A DNA stretch of 64,000 nt from contig NZ_JAMCOS010000001.1 of NCBI RefSeq assembly GCF_028069655.1, positions 4,494,001 to 4,558,000 of the forward strand, in the 5' to 3' direction. Origin of the DNA: Acidovorax sp. NCPPB 4044. Its GTDB lineage: Bacteria > Pseudomonadota > Gammaproteobacteria > Burkholderiales > Burkholderiaceae_C. The notes under the pieces were generated by a model that worked only from the letters and a program-made list of their open reading frames with translations, made no database searches and was not told where the DNA came from. Both the position numbers and the translations under genes were made by a program. This document shows, in pieces, positions 43,418 through 53,042 of the stretch. Every line of letters starts with the position of its first letter. Position 1 is the first letter of the stretch.

Positions 43418-44425
43418 ATGAACAAGACTGACCTGATCGTGCAGGCCCTGGGGGCAGTAGCGCCTTTTCTACAAGGTCATCTGGTGGACACCGCGGCAAA
43501 CGCATTCCCTGCCGATGCGGTCATCGTGCTGGGTCGTCCGGGCCACCCCGAGGCCCACTTCCGGGCGTATGCCCGCCGCGCCGAACGCCGAAGCGATCTG
43601 GCGTGGCATGCCAACGAATCGGAACCGAGCGCCCCAGGCGGAGAAGCCCCCCTGCTAATCGCGCCCTATGTCTCCGCACAATTGGCCCTGGAGTGCCAAC
43701 AGCGCGGAATCAACTTCCTGGACACCGCAGGCAACGCGCACATCGACCTACCGGGTTTGTACGTCCACGTCATGGGCAGGCCGCGCCCTCGCGCTCTGCG
43801 GTATCCGGCGGCCCGGTCTGCCTTGCGCAAGGCCAGCACGATGCGGGTGATCTTTGCGCTGATGGCAGACCCGGATCTGGTGCGCCAGCCTGTGCGCAGC
43901 ATTGCGGAAGCAGCCGGGGTGGCGCTGGGATCGGCATCCGCGGCAATCGACGAATTGAAGGCGCTGGGCTTTCTCGCCGGAGGATCCCGCGACCGGAGGA
44001 TCGCAGACCGCGATCTGCTGTCGGCCGAGTGGGCCCGGCAGTATCCGATCTCGCTGCGGGACAAGCTCAGACCCCAGCGGTATGCGCCCGTGCAAGCCGA
44101 CTGGCAGCAAAGCCTCCGGCTCAATGGCACGGAAGCCGTCTGGGGCGGGGAAATGGCTGCGGCGGCCGTGACGGGGCATCTTGCCCCGGTGGAAGGGTGC
44201 ATCTACAGTTGGTTGGAACGCGGGGCCCTGCTGGTCAGGCACCGGCTCCGCCCGGATCCTGCAGGATCCATCGAAGTGCTCGACGCCTTCTGGCGTCCCT
44301 CCGCGGATACGGCGGCCTCCGCAATCGCACCTCTTTTGCTGGTCTATGCCGATCTCGTCGCCAGCAACGACGGCCGCAACCTGGAGGTGGCGCGCCTGCT
44401 GGAGAAACGGTGGAAGGATGCTTGA
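43418..44425 (+). CDS. AbiEi-family antitoxin/repressor
   Basis: A 335-residue protein of the type IV toxin-antitoxin AbiEi group (AbiEi_2-like). The N-terminal part is a wHTH-like region and the middle shows an unusual second helix-turn-helix (AEAAGVALGSASAAIDELKALGFL). The C-terminal segment (VYADLVASNDGRNLEVARLLEKRW) is the usual end of the family. It overlaps the toxin gene by eight bases. AbiEi neutralises AbiEii without direct binding and represses the operon. Base composition is slightly below that of the neighbouring housekeeping genes, as expected for a transferred defence module. Confidence 0.8.
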   Translation: MNKTDLIVQALGAVAPFLQGHLVDTAANAFPADAVIVLGRPGHPEAHFRAYARRAERRSDLAWHANESEPSAPGGEAPLLIAPYVSAQLALECQQRGINFLDTAGNAHIDLPGLYVHVMGRPRPRALRYPAARSALRKASTMRVIFALMADPDLVRQPVRSIAEAAGVALGSASAAIDELKALGFLAGGSRDRRIADRDLLSAEWARQYPISLRDKLRPQRYAPVQADWQQSLRLNGTEAVWGGEMAAAAVTGHLAPVEGCIYSWLERGALLVRHRLRPDPAGSIEVLDAFWRPSADTAASAIAPLLLVYADLVASNDGRNLEVARLLEKRWKDA

Positions 44426-45311
44426 GCTGCTGCCGCAGTGCCCGGTGGAGCCGGCCCTGCACGACATCCTCGTCCACACCCGAAACGCCACCGCATCGCT
44501 CGGAATCCGCATGTTCGTCGGCGGTGCAACGGCCCGCGACCTCCTGCTCGTGCATGTACATGGACAGCAGGCCATGCGTGCCACGCGCGATGTGGATATC
44601 GGCCTGTACGTCGAGCGTTGGGAACAGTTCGAGGCCTTGAAAGCCCTCTTGGTCGAGGCGGGCCGTTTCTTCGAGGCGCAGGGCCAGCCCCATCGGCTGC
44701 ATTACCGCCAGCCTGGCGGGATTCCGCTGGATCTAATCCCTTTCGGCCCGATCGCTGGTACCGGTCGAACGATTGCCTGGCCACCGGGGCATGACGTGGT
44801 GCTCGATGTTGCAGGGTTCGAAGAAGGGCTGGCGTCGGCCCATCGGATGGACCTGGGGCATGCGCTGAAAATCCTCGTGTGCTCCTTGCCGTCGCTCTCG
44901 GTCCTCAAATTGATGGCCTGGCGCGACCGCGGCCGGAGCAACAACAAGGACGCCACCGACTTCCTGGCACTCACCCGAAGCTATGCCGCAGCCGGCAACA
45001 TGGATCGCCTTTACGCTGGCGACGGTATCGCCCTCCTTCATGCGGCGAATTACGACCCGGACCTTGCAGGAGCCGCACTGCTGGGCCAGGACGCCGCGGT
45101 GCACTGCCTGCCGGCGACCAGGCAGCAGATTGCGGACCTGTTGGCAGATGCCGCGTGGCGCCAACGGCTGATCGACCAAGTGGCGCGAGCCGAATCCCGG
45201 GTCGGAGATGATGGCGGAATGCGGCAGACCGATGCCTTCATTTCCGGATACCACGAGGGATTCCTGAGCGCGATGGCACGCGCGCCCGCGCATGCTCCAG
45301 GGTCCGGGTGA
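44418..45311 (+). CDS. AbiEii-family nucleotidyltransferase toxin
   Basis: A 297-residue protein with the nucleotidyltransferase signature GG-x-D-x-D: FVGGATARDLLL at residues 33-44, then ATRDVDIGLYV at 55-65 (D58 and D60 are the metal ligands). AbiEii-type toxins modify tRNA or other targets with a nucleotide and so stop growth on phage infection. The ATG at 44418 overlaps the antitoxin stop, the layout expected for the pair. The C-terminal region (KLMAWRDRGRSNNKDATDFLAL) has the family-typical K/D motif that helps the active site. Confidence 0.82.
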   Translation: MLELLPQCPVEPALHDILVHTRNATASLGIRMFVGGATARDLLLVHVHGQQAMRATRDVDIGLYVERWEQFEALKALLVEAGRFFEAQGQPHRLHYRQPGGIPLDLIPFGPIAGTGRTIAWPPGHDVVLDVAGFEEGLASAHRMDLGHALKILVCSLPSLSVLKLMAWRDRGRSNNKDATDFLALTRSYAAAGNMDRLYAGDGIALLHAANYDPDLAGAALLGQDAAVHCLPATRQQIADLLADAAWRQRLIDQVARAESRVGDDGGMRQTDAFISGYHEGFLSAMARAPAHAPGSG

Positions 45312-45363
45312 CAACGGCTCCGGCGCAGACAACCACATTCCAACGGAACAAGGGAGGGATTCC

Positions 45364-46917
45364 ATGAGTCTTGCATTGGTGCAAAGCCGCGCACTGCTGG
45401 GCCTGCAGGCGCCGGCCGTCACGGTGGAGGTGCATCTGGCCAACGGGCTGCCGAGCTTCACGCTCGTGGGCCTGGCGGATGTGGAGGTGAAGGAGGCGCG
45501 CGAGCGCGTGCGTTCGGCGCTGCTGAACGCCGGCCTGGAATTCCCGCACAACAAGAAAATCATCGTCAACCTGGCGCCGGCCGACCTGCCCAAGGATTCG
45601 GGCCGTTTCGACCTGCCCATCGCGCTGGGCATCCTCGCGGCGAGCGGGCAGATCGACGCGGCGCGGCTGGCGGGCTACGAGTTCGCGGGCGAGCTGTCGC
45701 TGTCGGGCGGGCTGCGGCCCGTGCGCGGTGCGCTGGCCACCACGCTCGCGCTGCGGTCGGCCGGTGAGTCCACCCGCATGGTGCTGCCGCCGGGCAGCGC
45801 CGAAGAGGCCGCGCTGGTGCCCGGCACCGAGGTCTACCGCGCCCGGCACCTGCTGGATGTGGTGGCGCGCTTCCTGCCACCGCAGTCCCCGGGGGCGCAG
45901 GGCGACGGGGCCGGTGCGGATGCCGGCGATGGCTGGTGCCGTGTGCAGGCCGCGCCGCCGGCAGCCAGCGCGCCAGCCGACGACCTGGCGGACGTGAAGG
46001 GCCAGGCGGCCGCGAAGCGCGCGCTGGAGATCGCCGCCGCGGGTGGCCATGGCCTGCTGATGGTGGGGCCGCCCGGCTCCGGCAAATCGATGCTCGCGCA
46101 CCGCTTTGCAGGCCTGCTGCCGGCCATGTCGGTGGACGAGGCGCTGGAGAGCGCGGCGGTGGCCAGCCTGGCCGGGCGGTTCACGCCGGCATCGTGGGCC
46201 GTGCGACCCACGAGCAGCCCGCACCACACGTGCAGCGCGGTGGCACTGGTCGGAGGCGGTTCTCCTCCGCGGCCTGGGGAGATTTCGCTCGCCCACCACG
46301 GCGTGCTTTTTCTGGACGAATTCCCTGAATACGCCCGCAGCGCGCTGGAGGCGCTGCGCGAGCCGCTGGAGACGGGGCGCATCGCCATCGCGCGGGCCGC
46401 CCGGCGCGCGGACTTCCCGGCGCGCTTCCAGCTCCTGGCGGCGATGAACCCCTGCCCCTGCGGCCACCTGGGCTCCCACCAGCGCGCCTGCCGCTGCTCG
46501 CCCGACCAGGTGGCCCGCTACCAGGGCAAGCTGAGCGGCCCGCTGCTGGACCGCATCGACCTGCACGTGGAGGTGCCTGCCCTGCCGGCCGATGAACTGC
46601 TGGCCACCACGCCCGGCGAATCCTCGGCGGCCGTGCGCGAGCGCGTCGCCGCCGCCCGCGAACGGGCCGTGGCGCGCCAGGGCAAGCCCAACCACGCGCT
46701 GCAGGGCCGCGAGATCGACGAGCAGTCGGGCCTGGACGAAGCGGCCGCCCGGTACCTGCAGGCCGCGGCCACGCGCCTGGGCTGGTCGGCGCGCAGCACG
46801 CACCGGGCCCTCAAGGTGGCCCGCACCATCGCCGACCTGGCGGGCGAGGAGCGCATCGGGCCGGCGCAGGTGGCGGAGGCGGTGCAGTACCGGCGGGTGC
46901 TGCGCAGCGCCGCCTGA
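45364..46917 (+). CDS. comM: YifB/ComM AAA+ ATPase (Mg-chelatase-like)
   Basis: A 517-residue protein. The N-terminal Lon-protease-like fold (about residues 15-180) has LVGLADVEVKEARERVRSAL, the AAA+ core has Walker A VGPPGSGKS (about residue 233) and Walker B GVLFLDEFPEY, and the C-terminal domain has NPCPCGHLG, the YifB zinc motif. In Vibrio, ComM is a hexameric branch-migration helicase that promotes natural transformation. It starts 52 bases after the AbiE pair, which appears to have inserted upstream. ATG 45364 has AGGGAGGGA five bases upstream. Confidence 0.93.
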   Translation: MSLALVQSRALLGLQAPAVTVEVHLANGLPSFTLVGLADVEVKEARERVRSALLNAGLEFPHNKKIIVNLAPADLPKDSGRFDLPIALGILAASGQIDAARLAGYEFAGELSLSGGLRPVRGALATTLALRSAGESTRMVLPPGSAEEAALVPGTEVYRARHLLDVVARFLPPQSPGAQGDGAGADAGDGWCRVQAAPPAASAPADDLADVKGQAAAKRALEIAAAGGHGLLMVGPPGSGKSMLAHRFAGLLPAMSVDEALESAAVASLAGRFTPASWAVRPTSSPHHTCSAVALVGGGSPPRPGEISLAHHGVLFLDEFPEYARSALEALREPLETGRIAIARAARRADFPARFQLLAAMNPCPCGHLGSHQRACRCSPDQVARYQGKLSGPLLDRIDLHVEVPALPADELLATTPGESSAAVRERVAAARERAVARQGKPNHALQGREIDEQSGLDEAAARYLQAAATRLGWSARSTHRALKVARTIADLAGEERIGPAQVAEAVQYRRVLRSAA

Positions 46918-46924
46918 CAGGCCG

Positions 46925-48313
<1,389 letters not shown>

Positions 48314-48344
48314 CGGCAGGAATCCTCGGGCATGGAACGGGGTG

Positions 48345-50177
48345 TCAGGTGTCGGGGTGGGCCAGCGGCAGGGCGACAGTGAACTCGGCGCCCCCCTGCG
48401 GCAGGTCGGCGGCAGCCAGCGTGCCGCCCATGCCCTCGACGATGATGCGCGAGACGGCCAGCCCCAGCCCCAGCCCCTCGCCCGCCTTGGTGGTGAAGAA
48501 CGGCTCGAACAGCCGCTCGCGGGCCTCGGGTGCGATGCCGCCGCCGGTGTCGGACACGCGCAGCCGCACCGTGCCGCCGCTCCCGTCCCCGTCCACCGCG
48601 CAGGCGAAGCGCACTTCGCGCACCGGCCGGTCCTGCACCGCGTCCAGGCCATTGCGCAGCAGGTTCACCAGCACCTGCTCCAGGCGCGTGGCGTCGGCGC
48701 GCACGCACAGGCCGGGGCTGAATTCCTGCACGTCGATGCGTGCGCGCACGGCGGTGCAGCGCGGCGCGAGCAGCATGAGGGCGTGGTCCAGCGCATCGCG
48801 CACGCTGCAGGCCCGCGCCACGGGCGCTTCCTTGCGCACGAAGCTCTTGAGCTGGCGCACGATGCGCCCCATGCGGGCCGCGAGCTGGCCGATCAGCTGC
48901 AGGTTCTCGGCGACATCCTCGCGGCGGCCCTGGCGGTCGAGCGCGATGGCATTGTCCGAGAGGGTCTGGAGCGCGGCCAGGGGCTGGTTCAGTTCGTGGC
49001 TCATGCCGGCCGCCATCTGCCCGAGCACGGCGAGCTTGCCGGCCTGCACGGCCGCGTCGCGCGTGCCGCGCAGGATGTGCTCGGCATGCTGCAGGTCGCG
49101 CACCCGGCCCTGCAGCGCGGTGTTGGCCTCGGTCAGGTCGGCGGTGCGCCGCGCGATCTGCGACTCCAGCATGCCGTGGGCCGCCTGCAGGCGCGCGGCG
49201 CTGGCGCGGCGCTCGGCCTGGCCCTGCTGGTCCAGCCGCTGGTAGAGCGCCAGGCCCAGCAGCAGCGCGGCGCAGAGCCCGCCCGCCAGGCCGGCCACCA
49301 GGGCTTCCTGGCGTGCCGGGTTCTGGTCCACCAGCAGCAGCATCTGCCAGCCCAGCGGCCCGACATCGCGCGCGGCGAGCAGGAAATCGCGCTCCTGCCC
49401 CGCGCGCCGCAGCCGCACCGCCGTGCCGTCGGCCGGCCGGGTGCCTCGGCCATGGTCCAGCGGCAGCAGCGCGTGGCTGCCGTACTGCTGCGCGCCTTCC
49501 AGCCGCGCGCGCACGCCGGGGCCGAGCGGCGCGAGCGTGCGGTAGCGCCAATCCGCTTCGGTGCTGAGGAAGACCACGCCCTCGCGGTCGGCCAGCAGCA
49601 CGGTGTCGCCGCCCGCGGAGAGCGCCGCCTCGAACGCATCGAGCGACATCTTGACCGCCACGACGCCCTGCGCGGGCGCCCCGGCGGGCAGCGGCGCCGC
49701 GATGAAGTAGCCGGGTTTGCCGGTGGTGGCCCCCACACCGTAGAACCGGCCGGTCTGCCCCGCCATGGCGGATTCGAAGTACGGGCGGAACCGGTAGTTC
49801 TGGCCAACGAAGCTGGTGCCCAGCTCCCAGTTGCTGGCCGCGATGGTGAGGCCCCGGGTGTCCATCAGGTAAGCCGCTTCCACGTCGGCCAGGGCCGCGG
49901 CCTGCCCCAGGAAGGCGTTGGCGGCGCGCAGGTTCGCGGCATCCGGCCGGCGCAGCGCGGCGCCCACGCCGCCGTCGAGCGCCAGCAGCGCGGGCAGCGC
50001 TTCGTTGCGGTGCAGGAGCGATTCGAGGCTCTGGGCGGCGAAGGCCAGCCGCTGGGTGGCGGCGCGCTGCTGGCCGGCGAGCTGGGCCTCCAGCGACCAG
50101 CGGTAGGCCAGCGCCCCCGCGCACACGCAGGCGAGCACCGCCAGGCCGGGAATCAGAAGAGAGCGGTCGGGTTTCAC
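48345..50177 (-). CDS. dctB: Sensor histidine kinase, DctB type
   Basis: About 610 residues. A first transmembrane helix (residues about 7-27) and a second (near 300-320, GLAGGLCAALLLGLALY) enclose a periplasmic sensory domain of Cache type, a dicarboxylate or carboxylic-acid sensor in DctB proteins. The cytoplasmic part has a coiled coil, the phospho-accepting His in GQMAAGMSHELNQPLAAL, then N box (LLRNGLDAV), G1 (DTGGGIA) and G2 (GEGLGLGLAV). GTG at 50177 is chosen as the start because it precedes the helix closely; a longer start cannot be excluded. It is paired with the dctD-like regulator. Confidence 0.87.
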   Translation of the reverse strand: MKPDRSLLIPGLAVLACVCAGALAYRWSLEAQLAGQQRAATQRLAFAAQSLESLLHRNEALPALLALDGGVGAALRRPDAANLRAANAFLGQAAALADVEAAYLMDTRGLTIAASNWELGTSFVGQNYRFRPYFESAMAGQTGRFYGVGATTGKPGYFIAAPLPAGAPAQGVVAVKMSLDAFEAALSAGGDTVLLADREGVVFLSTEADWRYRTLAPLGPGVRARLEGAQQYGSHALLPLDHGRGTRPADGTAVRLRRAGQERDFLLAARDVGPLGWQMLLLVDQNPARQEALVAGLAGGLCAALLLGLALYQRLDQQGQAERRASAARLQAAHGMLESQIARRTADLTEANTALQGRVRDLQHAEHILRGTRDAAVQAGKLAVLGQMAAGMSHELNQPLAALQTLSDNAIALDRQGRREDVAENLQLIGQLAARMGRIVRQLKSFVRKEAPVARACSVRDALDHALMLLAPRCTAVRARIDVQEFSPGLCVRADATRLEQVLVNLLRNGLDAVQDRPVREVRFACAVDGDGSGGTVRLRVSDTGGGIAPEARERLFEPFFTTKAGEGLGLGLAVSRIIVEGMGGTLAAADLPQGGAEFTVALPLAHPDT

Positions 50178-50316
50178 GCGGAACGGGGAAGGAGCAGCAG
50201 GGGCGCATCCGGCCGGCGGAGCAGGCCGTGCCGGGCCGCCGGATGGCGGTCGAGCGCGCATTGTCGCGGGCGGGGCGCCGCGCCGGGCGGAGGCTATCAC
50301 CGTTGACAGGCCCGCC

Positions 50317-50364
50317 TGTCCGGAAATCCGCACAGGCGGGCGGGCTCCGTGCGGAAAACCGCCG
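50317..50364 (+). promoter_or_regulatory. Two tandem activator sites (DctD-like UAS)
   Basis: Site 1 is the imperfect palindrome TGTCCGGAAATCCGCACA (50317-50334). Site 2, GTGCGGAAAACCGC (50349-50362), is a close copy of its core (12 of 14 bases). They are spaced 31 bases apart, three helical turns, and end 100 bases before the sigma-54 promoter, which fits binding of two dimers of a sigma-54 activator such as the adjacent DctD-type protein. Confidence 0.65.
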
Positions 50365-50464
50365 CGCACCGCCGGCCGCGGCATCCGCCCCTCGCACGCC
50401 GCGCGCCCACCCGCCCCAGCGGCGGCGCGCCCCGCGGGCTCATCCGGTGCCAGGGAGCGCGGCG

Positions 50465-50480
50465 TGGCACGCAAGCTGCA
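50465..50480 (+). promoter_or_regulatory. Sigma-54 promoter of the Bug gene
   Basis: TGGCAC-GCAAG-CTGC has the correct 12-base GG-to-GC spacing and differs from the consensus in one base, exactly like the torF-like promoter. Transcription would start near 50491, before the AAGGAG ribosome site and the ATG at 50567. Confidence 0.7.
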
Positions 50481-50566
50481 AAGCATCCGGGCCGCCGCGG
50501 CTCGCCTTCGGGCCCCCGGCCTGCGGCGCCAGCGCATTGATGCACACCCCCAAGGAGACATTCGAC

Positions 50567-51553
50567 ATGACGACGACCCCTGCCACCCAACTCTGCAGCG
50601 CCGTACTGGCCGCCGCCGGCCTGCTGGCCGGCGCAGCCCCCGCGCTGGCCCAGGACTACCCCACCAAGCCCGTGCGCCTGATCGTTCCCTTCGCGCCGGG
50701 CGGCACGACCGACATCGTGGCGCGCGTGGTCTCGCAATCGCTCTCCACCACGCTGGGCCAGTCGGTGGTGGTGGACAACAAGGCGGGCGCCGGCGGCGTC
50801 GTCGGCGCGACCGAGATCGCCCGCGCGGCACCGGACGGCTACACGCTGGGCGTGGCGACGGTCTCCTCGGTGGCGTCCGCGCCGGCCATCAACCCGGCCG
50901 TGAAGTACGACCCGCTGACCGATTTCACGTCGATCGTGAACATGGCGGCCACGCCCAACGTGCTGGCGGTGCACCCGAGCTTCGCGGCCAAGGATTTCAA
51001 GTCGTTCATGGCCGAGGTCAAGGCCAAGCCCGGCAAGTACGCGTTCGCCACGTCCGGCACGGGCGGCATCGGCCACCTGCAGATGGAGCTGTTCAAGTCG
51101 CTGTCGGGGCTGGAGCTGGAGCACATCGGCTACAAGGGCGCGGGCCCGGCGCTCAACGACGCGGTGTCCGGCCAGGTGCCGATGATCTTCGACAACCTGC
51201 CCTCCGCCCTGCCCTTCATCAAGGAAAAACGCCTGATCGCCATCGCCGTGGCGGCGCCGCAGCGCCTGCCGTCGATGCCCGACGTGCCCACGTTCAAGGA
51301 AGTCGGCTTCGAGCCCGTCAACCGCATGGCGTTCTACGGCATCCACGGCCCCAAGAACCTGCCGCGCAACGTGGTGGACAAGATCTCGCAGGCCGTGAAG
51401 AAGACGCTCGAAGACCCGGCCGTGCGCCAGCGCATCGAGGACACGGGTTCGCTGGTCGTGGGCAACACGCCGGCGGAATTCACGGCGCAGACCAAGGCCG
51501 AGTACGAGCTGTACAAGGGCGTGGTCGCCAAGCAGAAGCTGAAGCTGGACTGA
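50567..51553 (+). CDS. Bug-type (TctC) substrate-binding protein
   Basis: A 328-residue periplasmic binding protein with a Sec signal (residues 1-29, ending ALAQ). DYPTKPVRLIVPFAPGGTTDIVAR is the standard TctC/Bug start of the mature part (residues about 30-53), and GYKGAGPALNDAVSG is typical of the second domain. Such proteins bind organic acids (citrate, glutarate, nicotinate and others) for tripartite tricarboxylate transporters. No tctA or tctB membrane gene is adjacent, so it may serve as a sensor or feed another system. The ribosome site AAGGAGA and the sigma-54 promoter put it under the facing DctB/DctD-type system. Confidence 0.92.
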   Translation: MTTTPATQLCSAVLAAAGLLAGAAPALAQDYPTKPVRLIVPFAPGGTTDIVARVVSQSLSTTLGQSVVVDNKAGAGGVVGATEIARAAPDGYTLGVATVSSVASAPAINPAVKYDPLTDFTSIVNMAATPNVLAVHPSFAAKDFKSFMAEVKAKPGKYAFATSGTGGIGHLQMELFKSLSGLELEHIGYKGAGPALNDAVSGQVPMIFDNLPSALPFIKEKRLIAIAVAAPQRLPSMPDVPTFKEVGFEPVNRMAFYGIHGPKNLPRNVVDKISQAVKKTLEDPAVRQRIEDTGSLVVGNTPAEFTAQTKAEYELYKGVVAKQKLKLD

Positions 51554-51652
51554 AGCCGGGGTGCGGGTTGGCAGGGATGTAAGGCTTTTGCGCCCGCCGG
51601 TAACATCGGGTTACGAGCCCACTTCCGCTTTCCACGCACCAGGCACTCCACC

Positions 51653-52768
51653 ATGACCGCATCCAGATTCTTCACGCTCGTCCTCGCGGCGGGGCTGGCG
51701 GCCACCAGCGCATCGGCCCAGTTGCTCATCGGGCAGACGGCGGGCTTCTCCGGCCCCGTGGCCGCGGGCGTCCAGGAAGTGACCAAGGGCGCCAAGCTCT
51801 ACATTGACGAGGTGAACGAAACCGGCGGCGTGGGTGGCCAGAAGGTCGAGCTGGTGTCGCTGGACGACCGGTTCGACCCGAAGGCCTCGGCCGAGAACGC
51901 GCGCAAGCTCATCGAGGAGACGGGCGTGCTCGCGATGTTCCTGACGCGCGGCACGCCGCACACCGAGGCGGTGCTGCCGCTGCTCGACAAGCACGGCGTG
52001 CCGCTCGTCGGCCCGTCCACCGGCGCCATGGTGCTGCACCAACCCGTGCGCAGGCATGTGTTCAACGTGCGCGCTTCCTACCAGCGCGAGGCCGAGCGGG
52101 CCATGGCGCACCTCGCGGGCATCGGCATGAACCGCATCGCCCTGCTCACCGTGGACGACAGCTTCGGCAACGACGCGCTGCAGGGCGCGCTGCGCGGCCT
52201 CAAGGCCGCCAGGCTGGAGCCGGCCGTGCAGACCACCTTCGCCCGCGACAAGCCGGATTTCAGCCGCATCGCACCCGAGGTGGCCAAGGCACAGGCCCAG
52301 GGCGTGCTGATCGTGGGCACGGCGCTGGCCGTGGCCGACGGCATCGCGGCGATCCGCGCCGCGGGCTCCAAGGCGCAGCTGGTGACGCTCTCGAACAATG
52401 CGACCGCGGGGTTCATCTCGGGCCTGGGCGCCAACGCCGCGGGGACCATCGTGACGCAGGTCTTCCCAAACGAGCGCTCCGTGGCCGTGCCGATGGTGAA
52501 GGAGGCGCAGGCCCTGGCCAAGAAGCGCGACGTGGCCGGCGGCCTCAGCGGCGCCATGCTGGAAGGCTATGCCTCGGCGAAGGTGCTGGTGGAGGGCTTG
52601 CGCCGCGCCGGCCCCAAGCCCACGCGCGCCACGCTGCAGGCCTCGCTGGAGGGCCTGCGCAAATTCGACCTGGGCGGCCTGGAAGTGGGCTACACCCCCA
52701 CGGACCACAGCGGCTTGGACTTCATCGACCTGTCGATCGTCGGCGCGGACGGCCGCTTCCGCCGGTAG
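51653..52768 (+). CDS. ABC substrate-binding protein, branched-chain amino acid type
   Basis: A 371-residue periplasmic protein with a signal peptide (residues 1-22, ending ASAQ). The mature part is the type I periplasmic-binding fold (Peripla_BP_6), with LIGQTAGFSGPVAAG near the N-terminus and GGVGGQKVELVSLDD following. Relatives bind branched-chain amino acids, amides or aromatic acids. It is monocistronic: a strong terminator follows and no permease genes are near. It is not the binding protein of the liv operon at 58-62.6 kb, which has its own. Confidence 0.88.
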   Translation: MTASRFFTLVLAAGLAATSASAQLLIGQTAGFSGPVAAGVQEVTKGAKLYIDEVNETGGVGGQKVELVSLDDRFDPKASAENARKLIEETGVLAMFLTRGTPHTEAVLPLLDKHGVPLVGPSTGAMVLHQPVRRHVFNVRASYQREAERAMAHLAGIGMNRIALLTVDDSFGNDALQGALRGLKAARLEPAVQTTFARDKPDFSRIAPEVAKAQAQGVLIVGTALAVADGIAAIRAAGSKAQLVTLSNNATAGFISGLGANAAGTIVTQVFPNERSVAVPMVKEAQALAKKRDVAGGLSGAMLEGYASAKVLVEGLRRAGPKPTRATLQASLEGLRKFDLGGLEVGYTPTDHSGLDFIDLSIVGADGRFRR

Positions 52769-52780
52769 GCACCTGTCCCT

Positions 52781-52826
52781 GCGCGGGCCACGCTGCCGCC
52801 AGAGCGGCCGTGGCCCGCGCTTTTTT
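52781..52826 (+). terminator. Rho-independent terminator
   Basis: A perfect 12-base stem, GCGCGGGCCACG (52781-52792) and CGTGGCCCGCGC (52809-52820), is followed at once by TTTTTT. It ends the preceding binding-protein gene. Confidence 0.9.
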
Positions 52827-53042
52827 CTTCGTTTCGCCCGCTGGGCCGGGCCGGTGCCGCCGGCGCCGCCCTCAAGCTGGCCCGCGCGGTGCCGATAAGC
52901 CTCCACGGCGTGCAGGCGCCGCGCCCCGCGGCCTTTTTTCCACGGCCGAGCCGCAGACGCAGCGCCGGCGCCGGACGCCCGTTCCGGCGCGGTGCGGCGC
53001 GCGGCGGCGGCAGTTCCTCTTTCGATCTCCAAGACACACACC

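Larger units (their letters stand above)
50178..50566. other. 389-base intergenic control region
   Basis: This gap between the dctB-like gene and the Bug gene holds the control region of the Bug gene: two in-phase activator-like sites (50317-50364) and a sigma-54 promoter (50465-50480). Further palindromes (for example GACAGGC-CC-GCCTGTC at 50305-50320) overlap the first site. No gene is seen. Confidence 0.7.
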
